In this document: in pieces, positions 1-9,841 of the stretch
Layout of the letters: each line of letters opens with the position of its first letter
Numbering within the stretch: the first letter of the stretch is position 1
Assembly: GCA_009829735.1 (NCBI GenBank)
Contig: CM020619.1
Location: forward strand, 5,906,083 to 5,970,082
Length of the DNA stretch: 64,000 bases
Direction: 5' to 3'
Source: Pyropia yezoensis
Lineage: Eukaryota > Rhodophyta > Bangiophyceae > Bangiales > Bangiaceae
Position numbers and translations under genes: made by a program
Notes under the pieces: generated by a model
What the model was told of the DNA's origin: nothing
Seen by the model: the letters and a program-made list of their open reading frames with translations, nothing else
The model's database searches: none

Positions 1-465
1 CGGCAGGTGCACTCGGTATGATACACCGAAGGGCCGACCCGCCGAACGCATCCACCTAGCTTGGTTGGCCAAGCTATCGTGGATGATTCCTAAGCTCAAG
101 GGTGCCCTTGACAGAACACAACTTCGGTATAAGAAGAACTTCGACGCCCGACTACGGGTGCGCAACGCAACCCTGGTAACAGGTGACTGGGTCTATATCA
201 GACACCAGAAGTTCCGAGGGAACAAGCTTATGCAACCGGTCAAGGGACCGTACCAGATCCTCCACAGAGATGACCACTCTGTTATCTTACACTCCGATAC
301 GGAGATCCAACGCATCAGTATGAATGATGTCACACCTGCTCCGAAGCCGGAACAGCCTCAGCCGGTACCGGCTGGGTTGCTACATGAAGCTCTTACAACC
401 CACCGGTCGGATGACCCGGTGGGACCGGATGGGATTCCATACCAAGTAGAGAGCGTGGTCGGACA
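1..465 (+). pseudogene. Ty3/gypsy pol, C-terminal end (integrase tail and start of chromodomain), cut by window edge and gap
   Basis: The frame is open from base 2 to the gap. It encodes the end of a retrotransposon integrase: a basic helix, the GDWVYI...KGPYQIL block typical of the C-terminal integrase subdomain of gypsy elements, a proline-rich linker, and then YQVESVVG, which looks like the first strand of a chromodomain. The same order occurs in family A pol (around 6400-6981), but the sequence is clearly different, so this belongs to another gypsy family, perhaps family B, whose integrase is not otherwise present here. The protein would act in the cytoplasmic particle and nucleus to insert cDNA. 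The chromodomain is lost in the Ns, so completeness cannot be judged. Confidence 0.8.
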
Positions 466-965
466 NNNNNNNNNNNNNNNNNNNNNNNNNNNNNNNNNNN
501 NNNNNNNNNNNNNNNNNNNNNNNNNNNNNNNNNNNNNNNNNNNNNNNNNNNNNNNNNNNNNNNNNNNNNNNNNNNNNNNNNNNNNNNNNNNNNNNNNNNN
601 NNNNNNNNNNNNNNNNNNNNNNNNNNNNNNNNNNNNNNNNNNNNNNNNNNNNNNNNNNNNNNNNNNNNNNNNNNNNNNNNNNNNNNNNNNNNNNNNNNNN
701 NNNNNNNNNNNNNNNNNNNNNNNNNNNNNNNNNNNNNNNNNNNNNNNNNNNNNNNNNNNNNNNNNNNNNNNNNNNNNNNNNNNNNNNNNNNNNNNNNNNN
801 NNNNNNNNNNNNNNNNNNNNNNNNNNNNNNNNNNNNNNNNNNNNNNNNNNNNNNNNNNNNNNNNNNNNNNNNNNNNNNNNNNNNNNNNNNNNNNNNNNNN
901 NNNNNNNNNNNNNNNNNNNNNNNNNNNNNNNNNNNNNNNNNNNNNNNNNNNNNNNNNNNNNNNNN
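466..965. other. Assembly gap of exactly 500 N
   Basis: All bases are N. Comparison with copy A2 (50036-59405) shows that the missing stretch should hold the 5' LTR (469 bp), the primer-binding site and the start of the leader of copy A1. ORFs drawn across this gap are artefacts. Confidence 0.95.
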
Positions 966-1056
966 AACTTTACCTCCGGGTGCACCCGGGTGTAGGGGGC
1001 CCTCTGTCTCAGAGGAACGGTGGACTCGGACCGTGTCATACGGATCGTCAGCCAAC

Positions 1057-3002
1057 ATGGCTAGTTCGGACCCCCCGTCGTCCGGGGAGTGCACGGGTGA
1101 CGCACGTACTTCAGTGCCTTTGAATACTGGTGAGACACAGGTGGGTTTACCTGGGGTCGCAGAGGGACTAGAAGGTCCCTCAAGCCAGCAGGACTGGAAG
1201 TGCGGGCGGGCAACAGGCCACCCCGACTCAGTCGGGAGTTCACTCGGGTGACACTTCTGATGTGGGTGGGCCGAAGTCTGGCCACCGCGTGGTACACTCA
1301 ACGGGAACGTCCCAAGGGGTGAGGACTGTCCCCGCGGGTTCCACTCGGGTTGGAGCCAACTTTGGCTTGGAGCCGTCGCCAACTAGGCTTTCGGAGGACG
1401 GCGGACTCCGTTGGGTCGGCGATGGGCTCGCGCCCATGCCCCGGTTGAGACCCCTTAGGAACGTGGTTACCCCTCAGGTGGACTCCCGGAGGCGGACCGA
1501 GACTCAACTGGAGTCGTCAATCCACTCCTCGCGGAAACTGTCCGTCGGGAGGCGACCAATGTGTTGCGGCAGACTTTGCCGGACCTGGTGGTCACGATGA
1601 CGAATACTATTCTGAATCAGATTGTGGCGAGTTTGCCAGATGGCCTTAATGTCCAGACCGGATTGGGGCTTTCGAGCCCGCAGGCGCAGGGGGAATCTCT
1701 CCTGACGCCTATTCCGGGTCGCCCCGAACAGGGGCGACCCCTGTGACTCCCAACGTGGGAGCCGCACCATTCTCGGTGGGGCGTACGCCCTTCACGGGGG
1801 AGTTCCCCCCGGCAACGCCGGCGGCTACACCAAGCTCGCCGCACCAGACTACAGGCGCTGAGGGTCAACTTACCCCAGTGCCACAGCGGCTGTTCCCTCA
1901 ACGTGAGGTGCCGCCCAAGATCCAGGTAGCCAACCCGGTCTACCGGGGGATCTTTGACTGTGAGACCTACGCCCTCCACAACAAGTCGGTGGTGTATGGT
2001 CCTGTCCAGGCCCGAGCCATGGGTCGTGCCAAGAAGAATGCACTTCATTCTTTTGGGCACAAAGCGGAGTGGGATGGAACTCCCCCCCTCCGTGTCTTTG
2101 AGTTTCTACGTCGTTTCACAAAAGCCTGTGACGACAACGCCATAAGTGAAGGCATGGCTTTTTACATGCTACAGGAGTTTACGAAGGGCGACCTGCGGAC
2201 AGAACTTATGTCCGTCATGCCCAGCTCCTCAAGTGGAGGCGCTGGGGAGGTGACGTCCTATTTGGAGCTCGTCAACTGGTTGTTGAGGGCCATGGTTGAT
2301 GAAGCGGCGTTGGCTTCTCAAGTCGAGGAGTTTACGCAAGCCCATCAGGAAGAGGCGGAGGACGAGTTGTCCTTTGCGGAGCGAGTCCGTAAGCTCAACA
2401 ATCTTTGTGGGTTTCTTCATCCACAAGCTGTGGTGAAGAGTCGGTTTGTGGAGGGACTCCACTGGTCAGTCCGGATGGAAACCCGGGAGCATAACACTGC
2501 CCGGGCGACCCTGGCCGAGTTGGCTAGGTTCGCCTACCGCAGAGGCGAGGCCTACCGCAAGTTGCGGGAGAAACAACGCCAGGAGCGTCAGGCCGAGTTG
2601 GCCAAGGAACGTGCGGAGGCGCGCCGAGCCAGAGAGTTGAGAGAGGCACGCCGAATCCGCAAGGAGGGGGTGGTAGCTGCCGTGGGAACTTCCCAGGGTA
2701 TCTCTTCGTCTTCCCCAGTTGGGAAGACCCCTCCCGGAACAGACAATCGGTGTTGGAACTGCAACTCCGATGGACACTGGGCATATGATTGCCCCAAGTT
2801 GAGTAAACGCATCCAACAACTTGTTAGGAATGCGAGTAAGAAGTCGGCTACGAACGAAGTACGTTCACGCCGCGAGGGTGGGTCTCGACCGGTCGTCGCG
2901 GTCGCCACACCCTCGGCGGAGGAGGCGGACACGTCGTCCTCGGACTCGTCGTCTTCCTCCCCACCCTCAGACTCGGACGCCAAGTCGGCGGGAAACGAAT
3001 GA
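1057..3002 (+). pseudogene. gag: gag of gypsy family A, copy A1 (three frameshifts in the N-terminal third)
   Basis: This encodes the structural capsid/nucleocapsid protein of the retrotransposon particle. I place the start at the ATG at 1057 because the same ATG opens the uninterrupted frame of copy A2 (50624). The N-terminal part is low-complexity and Pro/Ser/Thr-rich. The middle (about 1960-2560) is the conserved retrotransposon gag helical domain. A basic Arg/Glu-rich segment follows, then a CCHC knuckle, CWNCNSDGHWAYDC (about 2755-2796), and an acidic Ser/Asp tail. Compared with A2 there is one extra base near 1170 and one missing base near 1440 and near 1736, all in short G/C runs. From 1743 to the stop the frame is open. 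The stop overlaps the pol start as ATGA (2999-3002). Confidence 0.88.
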
Positions 3003-6000
3003 CCGTTGGAGCTGGCCGTCCGAAGCTCACAACGACAGCCTCGGCCAAGTGGGCCAAGAGGACGAACCGACCGTGCCGGATACTGCGGCGACCTGAGGGA
3101 GTCCGCCCACCTCGGGTCGGACTCCCCAAGAACGTAAACCCACGTCGGGTCATCGCGGTGCTGACGGGTGAGAACTTCCAGGTGGCTGGACGGGTGCAAC
3201 TTGCCCCCGGCCGCGCCTGTTCTGCCCGTATCGTACTTGATACCGGGTCAGGAGCCTCCTTGATACGCAAGTCGCTATTACCAAAGGAGGTGAAGCTCCA
3301 ACGCTGGAGGTCCAAAGCTGACCATATGATTGACATCAATGGTGGGGTACTTCCCATCGTTGGTGCCGTGACCCTACCAACTAGGTTGGGGACCCATGAG
3401 GTCGACGTGACCTGTGGCATAGTTGAGAATATATCGGTACCCCTGCTTCTGGGTACCCCTTATGTTGTTACACAAGTGCCTTTGATTTGTGGCCCTGAGT
3501 ACTGGGTCAAGTTGATGAATGGGGAGACTATCCCCATCCTTGGTAAGGGAAAGTCTGTGGCTCCTGTGACAGTCTCACAGTCGAAGCCTGTTTGCTCTGT
3601 GAGGGAAGGGTTTACTGCTACCCTGTGTTTAGCCCGTAAAGTCACGTTGCCCCCCAACTCGGTGGCGCACGTTGACGTTGTAACTGATTATACGGGGAAC
3701 GGGTTGGTGCACCCTTACCCCCGTCTTGCTCGCAAGCACCAAGTGCATGTTGCCCTTGGCACGATGGACTCCAAAGCCGGAGTCCCGTGGAGGATCCAGG
3801 TGATGAACCTGAGCTCGTCGCCCCAGTACTTCAAGTCGGGCGCCAAGTTCGGCTATATCGACCAACACGAGGGACCGGTAGTAGCGGTCACCCTCAACGC
3901 GGGCGCAAGTAGCGACCCGAAGTCCGGAAAGGAGAAGCATCAAGCCAAGTCGGCCGCCTCTCCTCGGCCCCATGTGAACATGGAGGGTGTTCCCTCCAGG
4001 TTGAGGGTTCAAGTTGAACGCCTCTTGGACCAATATCACAAGTTGTGGGATGGTCAATTGGGACTCATGAGAGGTACCCAACACCGGATCGAGTTGAAGC
4101 CCGGTGCTCCCCCTATACGCCAACAACCGTATAGGGGAGGACCCCGTTCAAGGGCCCTCGTTAAGGAGCAAGTCGCTCGCATGGAGGCCCTCGATGTGAT
4201 CGAGGCCAGCAACGCCGAGTGGGCGAGTCCGGTGGTTATCGTCCCCAAAGTTGATGGGACCCCCCGGTTCTGTATCGACTACCGTAAGCTCAACGAGAGC
4301 ACGGTGAAGGACAGTTATCCCCTACCTAGGATGGACGACTGTCTGGACTCTCTGGGGGAGGCAAACGTGTTCTCTACCCTGGACTGTAACGCGGGGTACT
4401 GGCAAATTCCCATTGCCCCGGAGGACAGGCATAAAACTACCTTTCCCTGCCACTGTGGTACCTACCAGTGCAAGCGTCTACCGTTTGGTCTGTGTAACGC
4501 GCCGGCAACTTTCCAGCGCGCTATGGACATGATTCTGGCCGGAGTACGGTGGCAGATCTGTCTTGTGTACCTAGACGATATTATTGTGTTCTCCCGAAGT
4601 CCGGAGGAACACATTGGCCATCTTGGCCAGGTGTTCAAGCTACTTGCTGACGCCGGTGTGTCACTGAAGGCGAGTAAGTGCCACCTCTTCACTCAAGAGG
4701 TGGTGTACTTGGGACATGTTGTCCGTCCGGGGCGTCTCAGTGTTAACGAGAAGAACTTGAGGGCCATACGTAAGGCTCAGTACCCCCGGACTCAGACCCA
4801 GATGAGGAGCTTCCTCGGGATGTGTAACGTGTACCGACGTTTCACCAAGGGCTTCGCCAAGGTGGCGAAACCGTTGAATGAGCTAGTGAGCTCAACGCTA
4901 CCGAAGAACCTGCCTCCCCCAAATCGGGTGGAGCAGGAATCCTTTGAGACTCTTCGGGACCTTCTGCTGAAGCCCCCTATCCTGGCTATTCCCAAGTTGG
5001 GAGGCCACTACATCCTGGATGTGGACGCTAGCTACGACCAACTTGGTTGTGTGTTGCTTCAGCAGCAGCCGGACAAGGAGTACTTGCCGGTGGGATACTT
5101 CAGCAAGGGGCTGAACTCGGCCGAGAAGAACTACGGAGTCACCGAGTTGGAAGGACTCGCAGTGGTGTGGGCGGTGACGTCACTTCGTCACTACCTAGAG
5201 GGTGAGAAGTTCCTCATCCGCTGTGACCACCGCGCGTTGCAGTTCATCTTTAAGACGGACTGTACGAACACTCGTCTCAATCGGTGGAGGGTGCGACTGG
5301 CACCCTTCAACTTTGACATTGAGTACCGACCTGGCAGGCAGCATGCCCTTGCCGACGGCCTCTCTCGGGTACCTACCGAGGGGCTGGACACTAACCCAGT
5401 CGATGAGGACATCCCCATCGTGGGGGTAGTCACGCGCTCGGGTCAGGCGTTGAACCCCGAGGCGCCAGGGAACAAGAAGTACTTGCCCCTGTCCCTGGAC
5501 GAGGTGGTGAAGGCCCAGGCCGAGGACCCCTTCTGCAAGTCGCAGAGGGATACACTGGATAAAGTGGCGGAGACGCGGTTCTTCCTGGGAGACGATGGCC
5601 TCCTCATGAGGAGGGGGGTATTCCAGGGGACCGAACAACTTGTCGTCCCCGCATCCCTCAAGGGCAGTATCCTTGAGAGGGAGCACAACGCTCCCACGGG
5701 TGGACACCTGGGGTCTAGTAAACTGTACCAGACCCTGAGGACCAGGTACTACTGGCCGTCCATGGTGGTGGACATCTACAGTTGGGTGGCTGCCTGCACA
5801 AGTTGTGCACAGAACCGTCTGATGGAACGGCGGCCTAGTACGGCTATGCTATCGTTCCCGGCCAAGGAGCCCTTCGCCGCGTTGGCGATGGACATCCTTG
5901 GGCCACTGCCAGTGACCGAGGAGGGCAACCAGTACCTCCTGGTCATCTGTGACCGCTTCACGAAACTTACGCGAGCGATCCCACTGGCAGAGATCACGGC

Positions 6001-6981
6001 CATGTCGGTCGTGTCAGCCTTCCTAGATCACTGGGTTGCCGCGTATGGCATCCCAGATAGTACACTATCGGACAATGGACCGCAATTTGCGTCTGTTCTG
6101 TTTCAGGGAGTGCTGGATATGTTGGGGGTTAAGGCAAACTATGCCACCCCCTACCACCCACAAACTAATGGGCAGGTGGAGCGCTTCAACAAAACTATTG
6201 TTAGGCAGCTGCGCCACTATGTGAGTGAGCACGTGAAGACGTGGGACCAATACATTTCTATTCTTACTACTGCCTACAATTCGCAGGTTCACTCATCTAC
6301 CGGGGAAGTACCCCTCGCTTTTGTGACCCCCCGTCGCGTGCGGTCTATTGCTGTGCGGCGGTCGCTCCCAACTAGGGAGGATGGTGGCAGTACGCCTACT
6401 CCTACTGAGAGGAAGGCGGAGTTCGCTGCTAGGCTTGAACACCTCATCCCTAAAGTCAGGGCTGAGATGGACAAAGCACAAAAGCGCTACAAGCGTACCT
6501 TGACAAAAAGGTGCGCAATGCTAAGCATGTCCCCGAGCAGGGTGACTGGGTGCTGGTACACTCGCACACCCCAACTGGGGGTAAGCTGGTATTCCAGACA
6601 AAGGGACCGTACCAGGTCCTTCGTACTGATGGGCGGCGCTTCACCATCGAAAGTGACGATGGGGTCCGCACAGAGAACGGACAGGACGTGGTCAAAGTTG
6701 CACCACCGCCTGCAGGCGACCCAGCTTGGGCGCCTGCTTTGGAAGCGTGGCGCCTCCCCTCACTGCCTGCGGCCAATCAGGGCCCGCAGGAGTACGTGTT
6801 CGATAAGTTCATCGACCACGGATGGGATGAGGACACGAACCGCCTCATGTTGAGGGTGCGTTGGTTTGGATACAAAGCCAAGGATGATACGTGGGAGTAT
6901 GTGGAGGACCTTCCCGCTGAGAAGGTCCGGGCGTACTGTGCCCGGAATGAGATAGACCCTAACAGCCCTCCCTCAACGTGA
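2999..6981 (+). pseudogene. pol: pol of gypsy family A, copy A1: protease, RT, RNase H, integrase, chromodomain (one frameshift)
   Basis: Domains in order: retropepsin with LDTGSGAS (about 3236); reverse transcriptase with FCIDYRKLNEST and the catalytic YLDD (about 4568); RNase H with LDVDASYDQLG (about 5014); integrase with an HHCC zinc motif (about 5690-5815) and a D,D,E core including MDILGPL (about 5887), SDNGPQF and GQVERFNK (about 6170); integrase tail GDWVLVHS; and a C-terminal chromodomain (about 6790-6960). The ATG at 2999 lies in the -1 frame relative to gag and shares ATGA with its stop, so expression could use re-initiation or -1 frameshifting. One base is missing near 6503 compared with A2, moving the tail and chromodomain to another frame (6511-6981). 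Otherwise the 1284-codon frame is open, so the element is only slightly damaged. Confidence 0.93.
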
Positions 6982-7092
6982 GGGAAGGCCGAGCAACAGT
7001 GCCAAGAGAGTGCTTCAAGTCGAAGTGGTACGCAGAGTGGCTTTTAACTACAGCCCTAACCCTCACACTCTCACAACAAAGGCAGCTGCCAA

Positions 7093-9034
7093 CTAGGCAT
7101 GCATGCTAGACTCTCCCACCCCACGGCCCTCGCCTTCACGTAGAGGCGAGCGGCGAGACCCACGGCGATAACGCTCCCCACCTGTCGGAGGGGGCGGCGG
7201 CTCCAAGTCGGAACCGTCGCGCCCCTCACGGTCGCGCAAGTGGCGCCGACCGTGGCTACTCTTCTGCTTGGTCTTGCGCGCAAGTTTGCGACGCAGACGC
7301 CGGACCGACTCCGACTCTGACGGAGTCGAGGACTCCGAGACGGAGTAAGACAACTCGTCTTCCGACACGGAGGGAGAGCGCCGCGAGTGGCGGCGACGAC
7401 GGCGAGGAGGCGAGTATGCCCGGCTCGCGCGACGATTACCACGCCCAAGTGGGGCTGGCTGGGGCATAATAGCCCCGATGCGAGCCAACTCGGCCGTCAT
7501 AAACTCCGCCACCGACTCGCAACTCGCGGTTGCCACTGCCGTACGAACGCGCTCCTCAAGTTGAGGAGTCTCGGAAGTTTGAAGGGTTGCGGTCAACGCG
7601 GCCAACCAGGAAATGGTGCACCAACGTGGTGATCATCATCTCTGAGGTTAGAGGCGTGGGCGGTAACACCAACTTGGGGTATACCGTCAGGAGGGTGGCC
7701 CCCAAGTTGGGGGACACCGGGGTGGACGACTCAACGGCCACGCTAATCAGGATGTCCCCGTGCGGCTGGAAGGGGACAGGAGGAAGCGGAGGGGCACGCC
7801 GAGGTGGCGGGACCCGGGTGTAACTGCGACCCCGACTTGGGGCCCCCGCAGTAGGTTGAGTCATATGGTCATCATATGAGGGCACAGCCATAACTATGGG
7901 CTTGTCCGGGGGAGGCGCAGTATGGCGATCCACCCCCGGGGCATACGGGTAGTCCCCGATGCCCAACCCCTCTCGTAAGACCACACGGCCGTCGTGAAGT
8001 TCACGAGCGACCCACACGAACTGGCGACGTGCGCCATCGTCCTTGGGCCCACGAGTGGGGCGGCGCAACTTGTGCTCAATGCTCTCCCACTCGATAAACT
8101 TGTGGAGGCGGAGCATCTCCTCAAGTAGAGTGAGTTGTCCTGATGAGCACCCCTCAGCAACTAGCTGAGGGGTGAGCTGTTCCAAACCTTGGATAAGCCG
8201 GAGGGGGAGATGCCAGAGCATCCCCCGCCGCTGAACACAAGACACCCAGGTCGACATGACCTCGAGGAGCCACTGGGTGGCCAACATGGCCCACACCAGG
8301 TGATCAGGGCCAGCCGTCAACATGACGGAGCCGAAGTGGTCAAGCAACCGTGGCAGCAACGCCGGGAACCCGTATGGGACCACAACTTGAGGCCACCACT
8401 CGGGCTTCTTCGGATAGTATTGCTCCTTACTGGCAGCAGACTGCTGAGGAAACTCAAGTTGAGCCGAGGTCACCAAGTAGGGACCTCGCTGGAAGTCCTT
8501 CTCCATCCGCACATCAAAGTGATGAGTGTGCGGATCGGCCTCGTGAAGGTACGGGGGGCGAGTTGCCACCGCGTCCCAAGTAAAGGTCGGCAAGTCGCCG
8601 GGACCCGGGATAGTTCCCCCGCGGTCCACCATGGCCTTGGCCCGCTGTACGTCTTCGACCTCCTCGTCGTCCAGGAAGGCAAACTGGTCCGTCCTGAAGC
8701 CGGCAGGGAACCCGACCCTACGGGGATACTTCTCCCGTAGGCGGTCCCATACCCGACCCATCGCTGCGCCAAGTCGGCCACAGCGAAGAACAGTCAACCC
8801 CTCCTCATAGAGAGGCCAAGCGGGGTAAAACCACCGCCCCAAGGCCTCACGCGGGACAACTTGTCCCGCCTCCGGGGGAGATCCCGCCGTCAACCCAAAG
8901 CCGGGTGACGCGGGAGTCCCATCCCCCGGAGCAATCGCGGAGCCCCCGCCGGAAGTCCCGGCGGGCGCTGCACCGTAGGAGGTGTCCTCCACACGTTCGT
9001 CAAGAGAGTCTGTCTCCACTCCCGGGGTAGCCAT
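7093..9034 (-). pseudogene. Antisense ORF of gypsy family A, copy A1 (about 647 codons, one 2-bp deletion); function unknown
   Basis: This long ORF runs opposite to gag-pol between the pol stop and the 3' LTR. I chose the ATG at 9034 because the degenerate third copy (17715, +) starts at the equivalent MVNPGLESDSLDD. The first about 150 residues are Gly/Pro/Ser-rich; the middle is a well-mixed, probably folded region with many Trp, Tyr and Leu (for example PEWWPQVVVPYGFPALLPRL). The C-terminal third is an Arg/Ser-rich, strongly charged tail. I recognise no enzyme motif. A 2-bp deletion near 7620 splits the frame (7556-9205 and 7093-7605); copy A2 lacks this lesion and has others, which argues for an intact coding ancestor. 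Antisense extra ORFs at this site are known in some plant gypsy families; relationship to those is untested. Confidence 0.75.
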
Positions 9035-9359
9035 GGCTCTCCCCAAGTTGGGGAGAGACGCCCTGGCTACAGCGGCCCGAGACCCGCCTCGAGTTGAGGG
9101 GGACTCGGATCGTGGGTAGACGGGTGGCCTCCCCAGCGTGGGGCGGCCCCGTGGAATGTGAAGGGGAGGTGGTGGTGATGGTGAAGTGTGAACTGAGGAG
9201 AGCAAGCTGCCGAGTGGGCAAGCTTGAGGAGAGGGGCGGTCAACGTGACCGCCTCCACATCCGCGTTACGTACTCGATGGGGGACAGCAAGTCGCGCCCC
9301 CAACGCCGAGACGTGCGTTTACGCACCCCCTCACAGGGCCGACCGGGTCGGTCGCAACT

Positions 9360-9372
9360 GAGGAGAGGGGAG
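9360..9372 (+). other. Polypurine tract of copy A1
   Basis: An all-purine run, GAGGAGAGGGGAG, directly precedes the TGTGGCA start of the 3' LTR. This is the expected priming site for plus-strand DNA synthesis. The matching site in A2 is GAGAAGAGGTGAG, with one T. Confidence 0.8.
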
Positions 9373-9841
9373 TGTGGCAGTATTGACCCCCAGGTAGGGG
9401 GGCAACACGTGCCATGCAAGGGGCGGCAGGCCACTAGCCTGATCCGTTCCTTCCCCTGCATTTGGGTCCATATTCCCTAAGTTTGGGATAGTTAGATTAG
9501 TAGTAAATCCAACTTGGATTTGAGGGTTTTCTGCATTTATCGTCTTGAATTTTCGTGTGGCCCGGTGGGCAGGTGCTGGGGTGGGAGATTCTGAGTGGCG
9601 AGATTCTGAGTGGACCCTGGGGGGATAAGGGGAGGGACATCGGGGCTTGGCCCTGCGTCCCCGTCCCGACCAAGAAACTGTTGGACCACACACCATCCTC
9701 TTGTTTGTCCGTGGGGGGTTTGGCCCACAACAGGGACAGAGTGTGTGCGACTTGCACTTCTTCCGGTTCCCCCGACACGGGAGGCAGCCCTTGTACACCG
9801 CCCCAACTTGGGTGTCGTGTGTGCAAGCGGTTTTTGCCACA
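9373..9841 (+). repeat. 3' LTR of gypsy family A, copy A1 (469 bp)
   Basis: It begins TGTGGCA and ends TGCCACA, a perfect 7-bp terminal inverted repeat. Its length is 469 bp, the same as both LTRs of A2 and as the interrupted LTR of A3. It follows a purine tract and ends inside copia coding sequence. Confidence 0.95.

Larger units (their letters stand above)
966..9841 (+). mobile_element. Ty3/gypsy chromovirus-type LTR retrotransposon, family A copy A1 (5' LTR hidden in gap)
   Basis: The order is leader, gag, pol (protease, reverse transcriptase, RNase H, integrase, chromodomain), an ORF antisense to pol, a purine-rich tract (9360-9372) and a 469-bp 3' LTR. The protease-RT-RH-IN order defines Ty3/gypsy. 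A second copy (A2, 50036-59405) aligns along the whole length. If the gap size is correct, A1 would be about 9.37 kb like A2. The bases after the 3' LTR (GATGG, 9842-9846) should be one half of the target duplication, but the other half is in or beyond the gap. The right flank is the interior of a copia pol gene, so A1 inserted into a copia element. Confidence 0.93.

Noticed and set aside
65-1382. ORFs that run through the N gap on both strands
   Set aside because: The translated X stretch is not sequence; only the part before 466 and the part after 965 carry information, and they belong to different elements.
9647-9841. The copia ORF could start at the ATG at 9647
   Set aside because: Bases 9647-9841 are the family A LTR. 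The frame is open there by chance; real copia coding starts at 9842.
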